From Aequorivita sp. H23M31 (lineage in GTDB: Bacteria; Bacteroidota; Bacteroidia; Flavobacteriales; Flavobacteriaceae): a stretch of 64,000 nucleotides of DNA. The DNA lies in the NCBI RefSeq assembly GCF_004022485.1, contig NZ_CP034951.1, positions 1,984,001 through 2,048,000 on the forward strand, written 5' to 3'. Numbering within the stretch: position 1 is the first letter of the stretch; every line of letters starts with the position of its first letter. Positions 1 to 9,302 of the stretch are shown in pieces. The notes under the pieces are model-generated. The model made no database searches. It had not been told where the DNA came from and was given only the letters and a program-made list of their open reading frames with translations. The position numbers and the translations under genes were made by a program.

Positions 1-1273
1 ACAGTACATTTTTTATGCTCAATTTAGCACCTGGTTTAACGGAAAGATTGTTAATGTAGGTATCCCCAACAAGGTCTGCAGTACCATTTACAACTAAAAC
101 ACTTTTAGTTGTACTAGGATCTGTACTTGGAGAATGTGGATGCCAAGCACCACCTTCATATACATAATCCTCAACGATTTCGTTTACGCTTACATCATCG
201 AGTGACATATACTCACCTGTGGGGTTCTGGTGTTTACCTTTAATTCCTATATAATAAGTACCCGTGCTAGGAGGAGTAAATATTCCTGAGAATTCTTGAT
301 ACGTATCAGTAACCAAAGTGTTATTAGTAATTGTATTTACCATTGCAGCTGCGGTGGAGGAAACTCCGTAAGACGCTCTAACGAACACTGATTCATTCTG
401 ATCTTGCTTTGCGTAAAATTTTAATTCATAGTAAGTATCTTCCTCAAGATCTAGCGCGTAAAAAATCCAATCGTTGTTATCTTTAGCCAGAGTAATATAC
501 TCTGAACCTGATCTTGCGCTTCGGTTGTAAGTGTCAGACTGGGTTCTGGTAACCCAATTTTCTGTACCAGCAACGCTTTCTTGACTCCAGCAGCCACCAA
601 GGTCTGCACCATCGGTGTAACTATTTTCAAAGTCTTCTGTAAAGGGAATGCCAGCTGGGCACCCAACTGCAAAACCTAAGAGCATATTGTTAATATAATT
701 ATTCCTGAATGTTGCGGCAGGAGGAGATGCAGGATTAGGATTGGTATTATCATTCCTATAGATGATACTCCTATATGACCCGACATTGGCCGTCTTTCCA
801 AATTTAGTACCACCACCATTAAGGTTATCTCCCGGCTTATTCTCATCAACGGCTATAACCAAATTGTCCATGCCATTATAGGGAAATGAATTGGTAAAGT
901 TTATAGTCATCCAGTTGCCCCCAGCCGGAAAAGTAACATCACCATCAAAAACCTTTACAAGTGAAGTTGATAAAACCCAATCCGTATTACTGCTAAATGA
1001 TGTTTTTGCTGTATGACCCAAATAAATCGCCCAATTGTCACTATTAGTAGGACCTCCACTATCAAAATAGAATGAAATGGAAGTTATATTTCCAGCTGTA
1101 TTGATTTGATTTGAGTACACCAATTGTTGCGAATAGGAATAACCCCAACCTCCATCAATAGGCAAGAAGGCAGACGTGCCGACTTGAGTTCCAATGGTTA
1201 CGACCTGGGCATTTGCCTGCAACGCAAATAAAGTCGTCATCAGTGAGAAAAATAAGAGTGTAATCTTTTTCAT
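1..1273 (-). CDS. Secreted protein with cleaved-adhesin-like domain, C-terminus outside window
   Basis: The reading frame starts with ATG at 1273 and stays open to the window edge (about 424 codons), so the C-terminus is missing. The first 22 residues are a clear signal peptide (MKKITLLFF... ending ALQANA). Roughly residues 209-357 look like a carbohydrate-binding jelly-roll of the cleaved-adhesin/MAM type: it opens with PFTEDFENSY, has GCWSQ, TYYELKFYAK and closes with LDDVSV. The stretch after it (WHPHSPSTDPST...) resembles the segment that precedes T9SS sorting domains in many flavobacterial surface proteins, so export by the type IX system is likely but cannot be shown without the missing end. 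No catalytic motif was recognised. Confidence is high for the gene and moderate for the domain. Confidence 0.8.
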   Translation of the reverse strand, partial: MKKITLLFFSLMTTLFALQANAQVVTIGTQVGTSAFLPIDGGWGYSYSQQLVYSNQINTAGNITSISFYFDSGGPTNSDNWAIYLGHTAKTSFSSNTDWVLSTSLVKVFDGDVTFPAGGNWMTINFTNSFPYNGMDNLVIAVDENKPGDNLNGGGTKFGKTANVGSYRSIIYRNDNTNPNPASPPAATFRNNYINNMLLGFAVGCPAGIPFTEDFENSYTDGADLGGCWSQESVAGTENWVTRTQSDTYNRSARSGSEYITLAKDNNDWIFYALDLEEDTYYELKFYAKQDQNESVFVRASYGVSSTAAAMVNTITNNTLVTDTYQEFSGIFTPPSTGTYYIGIKGKHQNPTGEYMSLDDVSVNEIVEDYVYEGGAWHPHSPSTDPSTTKSVLVVNGTADLVGDTYINNLSVKPGAKLSIKNVL

Positions 1274-1966
1274 AAAAAATTATTTTAATTTAGCGTTCGT
1301 TACTTAACAAATTACCTTCCTAACCCTTAATGAAATTTTATCCTTATTTGAAAATTAAAAATTCTTCTTCTTATGATAGGTTGGTAAGTTTACAAAAATA
1401 AGAAAATATTGACAAAAAGATTGAAAATTATATTAATTAAACCGATAATTTGCTGATTTTATAAATAAAAGTGCTATTTACCTCATTTAATACAAAACAT
1501 TCAAAAAATAGCATAAGATTTAGAATATATTATACAATTTTAACGTATAGACAGATAATTTGTTAAGGAGAAATGCTTGATATATTGCTTTTTGTCAATA
1601 ATCTGCAATGGAATGTTTGAAATATAGATGGATTTTAGCTCTATAAATTTTTAAAATTTCGGCATAACTATCTATGAAATACCAAACTATTCCAAAATTA
1701 ATAAGTTCAATTATTTAGCCTCCGTATCCAAAAAAAATACTCTACTTGTTGGAAAACATCTTCTTGTTAGAAATTTCGACATTTTTTTGGCAAATCTTGA
1801 TTAAATGTTCAATTGATCTAGGTGATTCTAGTAGTGGGGAAGAGGTCTCCCTTCAACAGGCTCAGGATAAAACATTTCAATTACGCTCATTACAGCACTT
1901 CTCGTCCTGTAATAATCTACATGAAATAAAAAAGCCTCTACTTTTTAGTAAAGGCTTTCTTCGTTG
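1274..1966. other. AT-rich intergenic region without a recognisable gene
   Basis: About 690 bases of mostly AT-rich sequence upstream of the secreted-protein gene. No ORF with protein-like composition was seen; the short frame across 1746-2036 runs into the repeat array and is not credible. Near 1850-1870 there is a degenerate copy of the CTCAGGATAAA element that recurs in both tRNA-linked arrays. A hairpin at about 1929-1960 (AAAAAAGCCTC...GGCTTTC) looks like a terminator for the minus-strand array. Confidence 0.55.
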
Positions 1967-2283
1967 TAGCGGGAACAGGACTTCCTTCGGCTCCGCGCAG
2001 GATAAACTTCTCGTCCTGATGGTTTTGTTAAATTAAAAAAGCCAAAACGTTTAAGTCTTGGCTTTTTTTTAGTAGCGGGAACAGGACTTCCTTCGGCTCC
2101 GCTCAGGATAAACTTCTCGTCCCGATGGTTTTGTTAAATTAAAAAAGCCAAAACGTTTAAGTCTTGACATTTTTTAGTAGCGGGAACAGGACTTCCTTCG
2201 GCTCCGCGCAGGATAAACTTCTCGTCCTGATGGTTTTGTTAAATTAAAAAAGCCAAAACGTTTAAGTCTTGGCTTTTTTTTAG
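1967..2283 (-). repeat. Three tandem 106-bp units: tRNA-fMet 3' tail + terminator
   Basis: Units begin at 1967, 2073 and 2178, each 105-106 bp, and the intact tRNA begins the fourth step at 2284. Read on the minus strand, each unit ends with about 16 nt identical to the 3' end of the adjacent tRNA-fMet (AGTCCTGTTCCCGCTA). This is preceded by a GTTTATCCTG..GCCGAAGGA element. A GCC...GGC hairpin with flanking A/T runs separates the units. The array lies immediately downstream of the tRNA. One terminator copy is decayed (GACATTTTTT near 2165). The layout matches the array after tRNA-Leu at 45499-46844. Confidence 0.85.
2245..2280 (-). terminator. Rho-independent terminator after tRNA-fMet
   Basis: Stem AAAAAAGCCAA / TTGGCTTTTTT around an ACGTTTAAGTC loop, three bases beyond the tRNA 3' end. 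The A and T tracts on both sides would allow it to act in both directions. The same hairpin is repeated in the units to the left. Confidence 0.75.
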
Positions 2284-2356
<73 letters not shown>

Positions 2357-2529
2357 ATATGGGTTTCCAATATTTCATCTTTAGCTTTTAACTCTCGGTT
2401 CATAATGCCGATAGAAATATTGGACTGCAAAGATACAAAGGATTTCGATTACCACAAGCTATACAATGATATTTTTTTAAGTGCCCTAGATATATTTTTC
2501 AGAATATATTCTTTCATATCTTTAAGACC

Positions 2530-4074
2530 ATGAATAAACCGGTTAAAATCATTTCCTATACACTGCTCTCCTTAGGAATAATTGCAATTATCGCATTGAT
2601 TTCGATAAACATAGTTGTAAAAAATAAAGTCGAAAATTTTATAAAGGATGATTTACCTGACCATATCGAGCGATCTTATGACAAAATATCGGTAAATACT
2701 TTGGACGGGACCATACTCCTGAAAAATCCCCAGATTACAGTTAAAAATATCGAGGATGGCGCGAAACACACCTTTGTTTCAGCTGAGACACTGGTAGTTT
2801 CTGGGATTAGCTATTGGGAGTTATTATTTAATGAGAAGATCCACATTCGAAATATTACCTTAAACGAGCCCTCGTTTAAATATTACAAAGACAGAGTAAA
2901 ATCAACAAAAGATACGCTTCAGAAGAAAACAAAAATGGAAAAATCCATATTAGTTGATGCATTTCACGTGAATAATTCAAATATCGCTCTATATGAGAAA
3001 GGAAATGATTCGACAAAAATTTATACGGAAAACCTATCCTTTGAAATAGAAGATATTCACATAAACCAAGAAATCTTTCAGCGTAAAATTCCATTTGAAT
3101 ATAAAGAGTTTCGTGCTACCGGAGATTCTCTATTTGTAAAAGCAAATTCATATGATAATCTGAGTGTGGGACCATATTCAATAAAGAATGGAAATTTAAT
3201 TTTCGAAGATTTAAAGTATTACACAAAATTTTCAAAGACCGAACTTTCACACCTTCTAAAAGTTCAACGGGATCATTATGATGTTTCTATCAATTCTCTT
3301 TCAATCGAGGACTTCAATTTTGGTTTTAGGGATAGCTTGTTTTTTTCAGAGATTAAAATGATTACTCTGAATGACCCACAAGCTGAAATTTATAGAGACA
3401 AATTGGTAGCTGATGACCTTTCTATAAAGCCATTGTACAGTAAATCCCTTCGAGAATTGGATTTTGATCTAACCATAGATTCCGTAAAGATTAAAAACGG
3501 CGCGCTTAAATATGAAGAAAAGGTTCAGGAAGAAAATAGCGGCGGGGCCATTCAATTTCATGATTTAAACGCAGATATTTCAAAACTGAGCAATACCTAT
3601 CAGGAGCCTGAAAAAACAGATATCAAAATTAAAGCGGTCTTTATGGATAATACGCCGATTGATATAGATTGGAATTTTGATGTTCAAAATGTTCAGGATC
3701 AATTTCTTTTTAAGGCCACGGTTGGACCGTTGGATGCGGAAAAGATGAATCGGTTTACGCAACCTAATCTTAAGGTGCGTCTGCAAGGGCACGTTTCGCG
3801 AACGTATTTCACCATTGATGGAAACCACGATTCCTCCACAACCGATCTTAAGATCAACTATTCGGACTTTAAGGTCGAGGTTCTACAAAAAGATGGTAAG
3901 AAGAAAAACAAATTCCTTTCTGCAGTAGTGAATATTTTTGTTTCCAAAAACAGTGACAAGAAAGATGAACATTTTAAAGAAGGCACGGGAGAGGCGACTA
4001 GGAACAAGACAAAATCGGTTTTCAATCAGTTATGGATAAGTATTCAGAGCGCACTTAAAAAAATAATGATATAG
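2530..4074 (+). CDS. AsmA/DUF748-like membrane-anchored protein
   Basis: A 514-residue protein with one N-terminal transmembrane helix (about residues 7-30, LLSLGIIAIIALISINIVV), followed by a long beta-rich periplasmic region. Repeated short segments such as ILLKNPQITVKN and IHIRNITLNEPSFKYY resemble AsmA-like/DUF748 proteins, which form elongated beta structures at the envelope and are linked to outer-membrane lipid or protein homeostasis. No enzymatic motif is visible. The gene stands alone, divergent from the tRNA and convergent with the CPXCG and patatin genes. The family call is by overall pattern, so the exact function is inferred only. Confidence 0.6.
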   Translation: MNKPVKIISYTLLSLGIIAIIALISINIVVKNKVENFIKDDLPDHIERSYDKISVNTLDGTILLKNPQITVKNIEDGAKHTFVSAETLVVSGISYWELLFNEKIHIRNITLNEPSFKYYKDRVKSTKDTLQKKTKMEKSILVDAFHVNNSNIALYEKGNDSTKIYTENLSFEIEDIHINQEIFQRKIPFEYKEFRATGDSLFVKANSYDNLSVGPYSIKNGNLIFEDLKYYTKFSKTELSHLLKVQRDHYDVSINSLSIEDFNFGFRDSLFFSEIKMITLNDPQAEIYRDKLVADDLSIKPLYSKSLRELDFDLTIDSVKIKNGALKYEEKVQEENSGGAIQFHDLNADISKLSNTYQEPEKTDIKIKAVFMDNTPIDIDWNFDVQNVQDQFLFKATVGPLDAEKMNRFTQPNLKVRLQGHVSRTYFTIDGNHDSSTTDLKINYSDFKVEVLQKDGKKKNKFLSAVVNIFVSKNSDKKDEHFKEGTGEATRNKTKSVFNQLWISIQSALKKIMI

Positions 4075-4126
4075 CATCCATACTGGTTGTTATAAAGTTG
4101 GGCAAAGAAAATCCCCGGCAAACCAC

Positions 4127-4303
4127 TCAATTGCTATTCGCTCTAAATTCCATTAGTTCTCCATCCTCAAAGGATACCTCGATTTCCATGGGATTGCAAC
4201 AAATCTCACAATCCTCGATATATTTTTGATGGGCCACTGAGGAATCCAACAGCATCGAAATGGTCTCCCAGCAAAACGGACACTGAAAAAAATGCTCGTA
4301 CAT
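4127..4303 (-). CDS. CPXCG-motif cysteine-rich small protein
   Basis: A 58-residue ORF starts at ATG 4303 (MYEHFFQCPFCWETISM) and ends with TGA at 4127. It has two cysteine pairs, CPFC at residues 8-11 and CEICC at 32-36, which fits a single zinc-ribbon-like site. Length and motif match the CPXCG cysteine-rich family of small bacterial proteins of unknown role. It begins 10 bases after the patatin stop on the same strand, so the two are probably co-transcribed. Confidence is good despite the small size because the cysteine spacing is characteristic. Confidence 0.8.
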   Translation of the reverse strand: MYEHFFQCPFCWETISMLLDSSVAHQKYIEDCEICCNPMEIEVSFEDGELMEFRANSN

Positions 4304-4313
4304 AGTCTTAGAA

Positions 4314-6041
4314 TTAATGTAGTAAGTTATTGCTCCTTAATTCTTTTTCCAAGGATTCTTTAATAAAATTATATCCAGCCTTCTTCGCATAAAACTGGTT
4401 GGCTAGAAAAGCCACGAACCCATTTTTAAGTTGATATTTTACCAACAACCCAATGCGGTCCCTTATTTTTCCCTTATATCTGGTTTCAAATGCGGAAAAG
4501 TTCATCTTTGGATATGGGATTTCACCAATGTTGGCATCCTTCCCATAAGTATTAACATCTCCTTGATTGCTAAAATTACGAAGAACCCGCATATCGGGAA
4601 TAATGGGCAAAAACTTTTTGCCATTTATATCTCCAGCGGGCACACTAAACTGAAAGCGTTCTTTAATATTATCCGTTGGAGAGATACTTAACCGTCGTTC
4701 CACCTCGGCAATGGGAATAGCAAAGTAATGCCGCAAAAAAGCCTGGCAGTTTTTCCGGCCTAGATGAAAATCGTGATGTCTAAAATCGCGACTGAGAAAA
4801 CCCGCAAAGCCGCTAATGGGTCCCGAAGCCAAATCGCTAGGCGGTCTTCCCCAAATACCGTTTTTCTCGACTTGTCTAATAGGTTCTATTAAAAATTTGG
4901 TGTACTCACTCAAATCCAAGGCTTCCAAAATTCCATCTTGATTAAACATAACCTGATTCCTTAAGGCTTTAAAAAGTCCACCGGCAATACTCAGAATGTC
5001 TGTTCCAATTTTTGGGGTATCATGGTCCTTATTTGGAAATGGATCGATCATAACCACTCCGTAACGATCATTTTTGATATGTTGAGGATTTTTTTCTTTT
5101 AAAATCTTCAGTCCGATTCCATAGGGCTCATTATTTACAACACCTCCATCCACCGAAGTAAAACTATAAAGGTCGCCATAAGGTAAAAGAGGTTGAACTC
5201 CTTTAGACTTATTGAATAAATATTTTGGATATCGCTTAATGTACTCAGCAGAAATAGTTACTTCACGTGCCCGCAGTCCTATTGGAAATGCGGCAGTACT
5301 TAAAGTCGCCTCTTTTAAATATCGAAGATCACGATCTTTTTGTAGATCCAAAACATAGAAAAGCTCGTCTTCATTTTTGGGAATTCCTGGTGGAAATAAA
5401 TCATTTTTCAGTTTGTACCTAAAAAATCCTTCTTGGTTAGTGATTATCGTGCCCTTAGAGGAATCCTTATCGCTGCCCACAAAATCTATAAGAAAGTTTA
5501 TGCCGCGCAAATTGGTGGTGGTAAGAATAACGTCCAGACTTTTGGAGGCATAAGCCGGAACCGCTTTGCTCTCTCTTACACAGATGGCTTCGTTCGCCAA
5601 AGCGTCTATTACATTACTATTCAGCAAGGAACGGACTTCATTATATTCCTTCAGATCGTCGGGACTAAGCAATTTATCCACTGTACTATTGGTTGGTGTG
5701 TCCCCCATATTTACCCAACTTTCATAGAAAATATTATTCTTGCCGGCACTATTCGTCGTATTGCAGCTTTTAAAATTTTTATCGCTTAAGGCGAGAAAAG
5801 CTAGGGAGCTACAAATGCCTCCAGCTGAGGAACCACTCAAAACATCGATCTCAACATTGTGCATTGGAATAGTATGATCGTAATCTGGATGGTTAATGCC
5901 GCGAGCACGGTTTGTTCTTTTTGCCTCTTCCCATAACTCTAGGGTTTCCAACAAATAGTCTAACACTCCGGCAGTATAGGCGCCTGCTGAAACCGCTCCA
6001 GCCATAGTAAGACAGAGTTTAAAGGTTTTTTCGTTTTCCAT
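4314..6041 (-). CDS. Patatin-like phospholipase domain protein
   Basis: A 575-residue protein with a patatin-type Ser-Asp hydrolase dyad. The nucleophile elbow GSSAG is at residues 70-74 (Ser72) and the Asp lies in SVDGGVVNNEP near residue 300. The N-terminal glycine-rich stretch MAGAVSAGAYTAG takes the place of the usual oxyanion-hole loop. These are features of the patatin-related subfamily, which hydrolyses acyl esters of phospholipids. There is no signal peptide, so it is probably cytosolic or peripheral to the membrane. The C-terminal 200 residues are not assigned. Probably co-transcribed with the CPXCG gene downstream. Confidence 0.85.
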   Translation of the reverse strand: MENEKTFKLCLTMAGAVSAGAYTAGVLDYLLETLELWEEAKRTNRARGINHPDYDHTIPMHNVEIDVLSGSSAGGICSSLAFLALSDKNFKSCNTTNSAGKNNIFYESWVNMGDTPTNSTVDKLLSPDDLKEYNEVRSLLNSNVIDALANEAICVRESKAVPAYASKSLDVILTTTNLRGINFLIDFVGSDKDSSKGTIITNQEGFFRYKLKNDLFPPGIPKNEDELFYVLDLQKDRDLRYLKEATLSTAAFPIGLRAREVTISAEYIKRYPKYLFNKSKGVQPLLPYGDLYSFTSVDGGVVNNEPYGIGLKILKEKNPQHIKNDRYGVVMIDPFPNKDHDTPKIGTDILSIAGGLFKALRNQVMFNQDGILEALDLSEYTKFLIEPIRQVEKNGIWGRPPSDLASGPISGFAGFLSRDFRHHDFHLGRKNCQAFLRHYFAIPIAEVERRLSISPTDNIKERFQFSVPAGDINGKKFLPIIPDMRVLRNFSNQGDVNTYGKDANIGEIPYPKMNFSAFETRYKGKIRDRIGLLVKYQLKNGFVAFLANQFYAKKAGYNFIKESLEKELRSNNLLH

Positions 6042-6060
6042 TATATTAAATTTACCACTT

Positions 6061-6093
6061 AACCCTTCCAGAGTTTTGAACTCTGGAAGGGTT
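6061..6093. repeat. REP-like perfect palindrome, left of transposase
   Basis: A 15-bp perfect inverted repeat, AACCCTTCCAGAGTT, around a TTG loop. A partial extra arm (TTGAAGGGTTGA) follows near 6099-6110. A diverged copy lies on the other side of the transposase at 6799-6831, as expected for REP sequences flanking a RAYT gene. It could also terminate transcription from the left-moving gene. Confidence 0.75.
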
Positions 6094-6138
6094 AAACGTT
6101 GAAGGGTTGATACAGACTTTATTCAATTAATAAATCTC

Positions 6139-6730
6139 TTATATTTTCCAAATCCTGGTTTTTGGAATGATAATCTTCAAAACCCATTTTAAATCATCAA
6201 ATAGCTCAATTATAGCTTCCCGCATAATTTTAGTCGGTTTTTTTGATAAAACGCTTCCATAGGATGACCACGAATACTCGAGAATAGAATCGCAAAATCC
6301 GTGGTGTACCGGATTATTATGAATGTAAAAAATTAGGTTTCGATAATACACTTTAGAACTGACCAATTTTCTCTTAAAGTTCTTTTTCAAAAAGACTGCC
6401 TGTTCTGTAATGTCGCTTATTTATTGCCTTGGTGTACGCATTGAATAAATGGGAGAATTGTTTTGAAAGATTGATTGACTTTGGCTTTTGAACCGTGCAA
6501 TAGCTCAAAGTCCTAGGATCAATTCCTGGCTCCCTTTTAATATAAACCATTACATGAAAATGGTTTCTCAATAAACACCCTGCAAAAGTATCGGCTACGG
6601 GATTTATGTATTTGTCGTATAGTCTAAGAAAATGATAGTAATTCTCCCTTTCATAGAAGATATTATCGTGATTGTTCCTCCTATTGTAGATATAACAATA
6701 ATTCCCTGATATAAGTGGGATAGACTCCAT
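6139..6730 (-). pseudogene. REP-associated tyrosine (Y1/HUH) transposase, frameshifted
   Basis: Two overlapping reading frames together make one RAYT/TnpA_REP protein. The upstream part (6730 to 6374, 118 aa) carries the HUH metal site in LLRNHFHVMVYIK and ends in GSLFEKEL-stop. The downstream part continues in another frame (6390 to 6139) with FKRKLVSSKVYYRNLIFYIHNNPVHHG, the usual C-terminal half of this family. Joining the frames restores the family-like junction GSLFEK-N-FKRKLV, so a one-base change near 6375-6390 broke the gene, in the A-rich run GAAAAAGAAC. A sequencing error or programmed +1 frameshift is possible but less likely. The palindromes at 6061 and 6799 are the presumed REP substrates. 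Confidence 0.8.
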
Positions 6731-6798
6731 AGCGCATATTTAAATAGGGAGTCTATAAATATACGGAAATTTCCGAATCCTACGGTTAACCTGAGATT

Positions 6799-6831
6799 AA
6801 CCCTTCCAGAGTTTCGAACCCTGAAAGGGTT
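6799..6831. repeat. REP-like imperfect palindrome, right of transposase
   Basis: AACCCTTCCAGAGTT-TCG-AACCCTGAAAGGGTT; the left arm equals that of the 6061 palindrome and the right arm has two mismatches. It sits just 3' of the ABC-F stop codon and may also serve as its terminator. Confidence 0.7.
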
Positions 6832-6834
6832 AAA

Positions 6835-8748
6835 CTAGGAAAGGGATTCCAACGCTTCTTGAAGCACTTCCCACTCCTCCATCAGTTTTTTAAGCTTCTT
6901 TTTCTTTTCTTGATATTTGTCAAAAAAATGTGGCTTGGCGATGGTTTCTTCATAATTGATAAGCAATTCAGTATCTATCTTGGCAATATCCTTTTCCAAA
7001 GAAGAAATGGAAGCTTCAACATTGCTAAGTTTGTTTTTGGTAGATTTCAGTCTTTTCTGAATTTCATATTCTTCTCCCGCGCTTCTTTTTGCTTTAGATT
7101 CAGAAGGGAGGATGGTTCTTTTTTCAGCTTCGCGAAGGTTTTGGAGATTACGCTGCTCTAAGAAAAAATCGATATCTCCCAGATATTCCTTAATGTGGTG
7201 GTCTTTGAATTCGTAAATTTTATTGGTGAGTCCCTGAAGGAAATCCCTATCGTGGGACACAAGAACCAAGGTGCCCTCAAAACTTTTTAAGGCATCCTTT
7301 AAAACGTTTTTGGATTTAATATCAAGGTGGTTTGTAGGCTCATCCATTACCAGCACATTAAATGGCTGAAGTAAAAGTTTGGCCAGCGCCAGTCGGTTTC
7401 TTTCTCCTCCACTAAGCACTCTTACATATTTTTCAACCTCATCGCCGCGGAAAAGGAAAGATCCCAAAATATCCCGAACCCTACTTCGATTTTTCTCATT
7501 TGCCGCATCGATCATTGTATCCAAAACCGTTTTCTTTCCATCCAGATAATCTGCTTGGTTTTGGGCAAAATATCCTATCTGCACGTTATGGCCGAGAGTT
7601 AGTTTTCCCTGATGTTCTATTTCACCTACAATTATCTTGGCCAAGGTCGATTTTCCCTGCCCGTTTTGACCCACGAAAGCAATTTTTGCCTCTCTATCCA
7701 CAGACAAATCCACGTTCTGTAAAACCTGATTATCACCGTAGTTTTTCGATATACCTTCTGCTTCAATTACAACCTTTCCGGGATTGATGGAAATTGGGAA
7801 CCGCAAGGTCATTACACTATTGTCATCCTCATCGACCTCAATACGATCGATTTTATCCAATTTTTTAATCAGTGACTGCGCCATCGTAGCTTTACTAGCT
7901 TTTGCGCGAAATTTATCTATCAGTTTTTCAGTTTGTTCAATTTGTTTTTGCTGATTTTTTTGCGATGCCAATTGCTGCTCCCTCAATTCGTTACGAAGGA
8001 TGAGGTACTGCGTATAAGGCTTATTAAAATCGTAAATTTTTCCCAGGGATATTTCAATGGTCCTATTAGTAACATTGTCCAGAAACATTTTATCGTGCGA
8101 AACAATTACAACCGCGCCTGTATATCCCTTTAAAAATTCCTCCAACCAAAGAATAGATTCTATATCCAGGTGGTTGGTAGGCTCATCCAAAAGAAGGATA
8201 TCATTATTTTGAAGTAAGAGTTTCGCCAATTCAATACGCATACGCCACCCACCGGAAAAAGTTTCGGTAAGCTTATTAAAATCCTCGCGCTGAAAACCCA
8301 ATCCCTGTAAAATACGTTCCGTTTCGCCCTGATAATTATAACCTCCGTGAATCTCATATTGGTGCTGAACGTCATTTAAATCCACCATTAATTGATGGTA
8401 GGAATCACTTTCATAATCGGTTCGTTCAGCAAGCTGGGTATTAATGTACTCAAGCTTCTTTTCCAATTTTTTAATTTCGGTGAAGGCTTCATAAGATTCC
8501 TCAAGAACCGTCCGTCCTTTGTCAAAATCAATATCCTGCTTTAAGAATCCGATGGAAACCTCTTTGTCCGTAGCAATTTGGCCAGAATCGTATTCCTGTT
8601 CGCCAGCAATAACTTTCAATAATGTGGATTTGCCAGCACCATTTTTACCAACCAAACCAACTCTATCGCCTGGTTTAAGCTGAAAAGTGATTTTCTCGAA
8701 CAAATATTCCCCTTGAAAGGAAACAGAAAGATTATGGATATTGACCAT
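6835..8748 (-). CDS. ABC-F family ATPase (Uup/EttA-like)
   Basis: A 637-residue protein with two ABC domains and no transmembrane part, the ABC-F arrangement of ribosome-associated ATPases that modulate translation. The first Walker A is GLVGKNGAGKST (from about residue 32) and the second is AFVGQNGQGKST in the second half. Both signatures (FSGGWRMRIELAKLLL and LSGGERNRLALAKLLL) and both LLLDEPTNHLD/VMDEPTNHLD Walker B motifs are intact. A charged C-terminal coiled coil ends the protein, as in Uup, whose C-terminal region binds DNA. The exact subfamily was not determined. It is divergent from the DUF983 gene. Confidence 0.92.
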   Translation of the reverse strand: MVNIHNLSVSFQGEYLFEKITFQLKPGDRVGLVGKNGAGKSTLLKVIAGEQEYDSGQIATDKEVSIGFLKQDIDFDKGRTVLEESYEAFTEIKKLEKKLEYINTQLAERTDYESDSYHQLMVDLNDVQHQYEIHGGYNYQGETERILQGLGFQREDFNKLTETFSGGWRMRIELAKLLLQNNDILLLDEPTNHLDIESILWLEEFLKGYTGAVVIVSHDKMFLDNVTNRTIEISLGKIYDFNKPYTQYLILRNELREQQLASQKNQQKQIEQTEKLIDKFRAKASKATMAQSLIKKLDKIDRIEVDEDDNSVMTLRFPISINPGKVVIEAEGISKNYGDNQVLQNVDLSVDREAKIAFVGQNGQGKSTLAKIIVGEIEHQGKLTLGHNVQIGYFAQNQADYLDGKKTVLDTMIDAANEKNRSRVRDILGSFLFRGDEVEKYVRVLSGGERNRLALAKLLLQPFNVLVMDEPTNHLDIKSKNVLKDALKSFEGTLVLVSHDRDFLQGLTNKIYEFKDHHIKEYLGDIDFFLEQRNLQNLREAEKRTILPSESKAKRSAGEEYEIQKRLKSTKNKLSNVEASISSLEKDIAKIDTELLINYEETIAKPHFFDKYQEKKKKLKKLMEEWEVLQEALESLS

Positions 8749-8852
8749 TAGTTATTTAAGGATTCGATTTATAAAATATGGGTAATTTGCTTTTCCCAAT
8801 TTTGAAGAATGAAATATTAGCGTTTGCCAAGGAGCAAGTTTGCAAAGATGCT

Positions 8853-8860
8853 TATTTTTG
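8853..8860 (+). promoter_or_regulatory. Bacteroidota -7 element TATTTTTG
   Basis: Matches the TAnnTTTG -7 consensus, 14 bases upstream of the ATG at 8874. Its position supports starting the DUF983 protein at 8874 or 8880 rather than at the ATG at 8778. No well-spaced -33 TTTG was seen. Confidence 0.45.
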
Positions 8861-8873
8861 CGTTTCTAAAAAA

Positions 8874-9275
8874 ATGACGATGGAATTTTTCAAAGGCACT
8901 AAACTATATAGCATTCTCACGGGAACCTGTCCGGCTTGCCATGAGGGCGAAATGTATGTTGAAAAGAACCCTTTTATATTTTCAAAAACCTTGAAGATGA
9001 ATGATAGATGCAGCAACTGCAACATTAAATTTAAAATGGAACCTTCTTTCTTTTATGGGGCAATGTATGTAAGTTATGCGGTAGGAGTAGCTGTTGCAGT
9101 TGCCACCTTCGTAATTGTCTATCTTTTTCTGGGGTTGGATAGGCATATTACTTTTTTTGCAATTATAGCCATGCTGGCCATATTATTCCCAATTATTCTG
9201 CGTGTATCCCGAAACATTTGGATTAATTTCTTTATACACTACGACAAGAAAGCTATAGAAAAAAATAGGCAATAG
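8874..9275 (+). CDS. DUF983 membrane protein
   Basis: About 133 residues. It has two N-terminal cysteine pairs, CPAC and CSNC, that could bind zinc. Two hydrophobic helices follow (YVSYAVGVAVAVATFVIVYLFL and FFAIIAMLAILFPIIL). This is the DUF983 layout, a family of unknown function. An upstream ATG at 8778 would add 32 residues that do not resemble the family and would leave only 29 bases to the divergent ABC-F gene. The start MTMEFFKGTKLYSIL at 8874 (or the next ATG at 8880) fits the family better, and a -7 promoter element lies just upstream. Confidence 0.8.
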   Translation: MTMEFFKGTKLYSILTGTCPACHEGEMYVEKNPFIFSKTLKMNDRCSNCNIKFKMEPSFFYGAMYVSYAVGVAVAVATFVIVYLFLGLDRHITFFAIIAMLAILFPIILRVSRNIWINFFIHYDKKAIEKNRQ

Positions 9276-9302
9276 CTTCATTGCTCCACAATTTTGTCTT
9301 AT

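Noticed and set aside
6374..6390. Programmed frameshift in the transposase
   Set aside because: The A-rich site would need a +1 shift and lacks an evident stimulatory structure; simple decay or a sequencing indel is more likely.
8778..8873. Upstream ATG as the start of the DUF983 protein
   Set aside because: The extra 32 residues do not look like the family, and a -7 promoter element lies inside that stretch.
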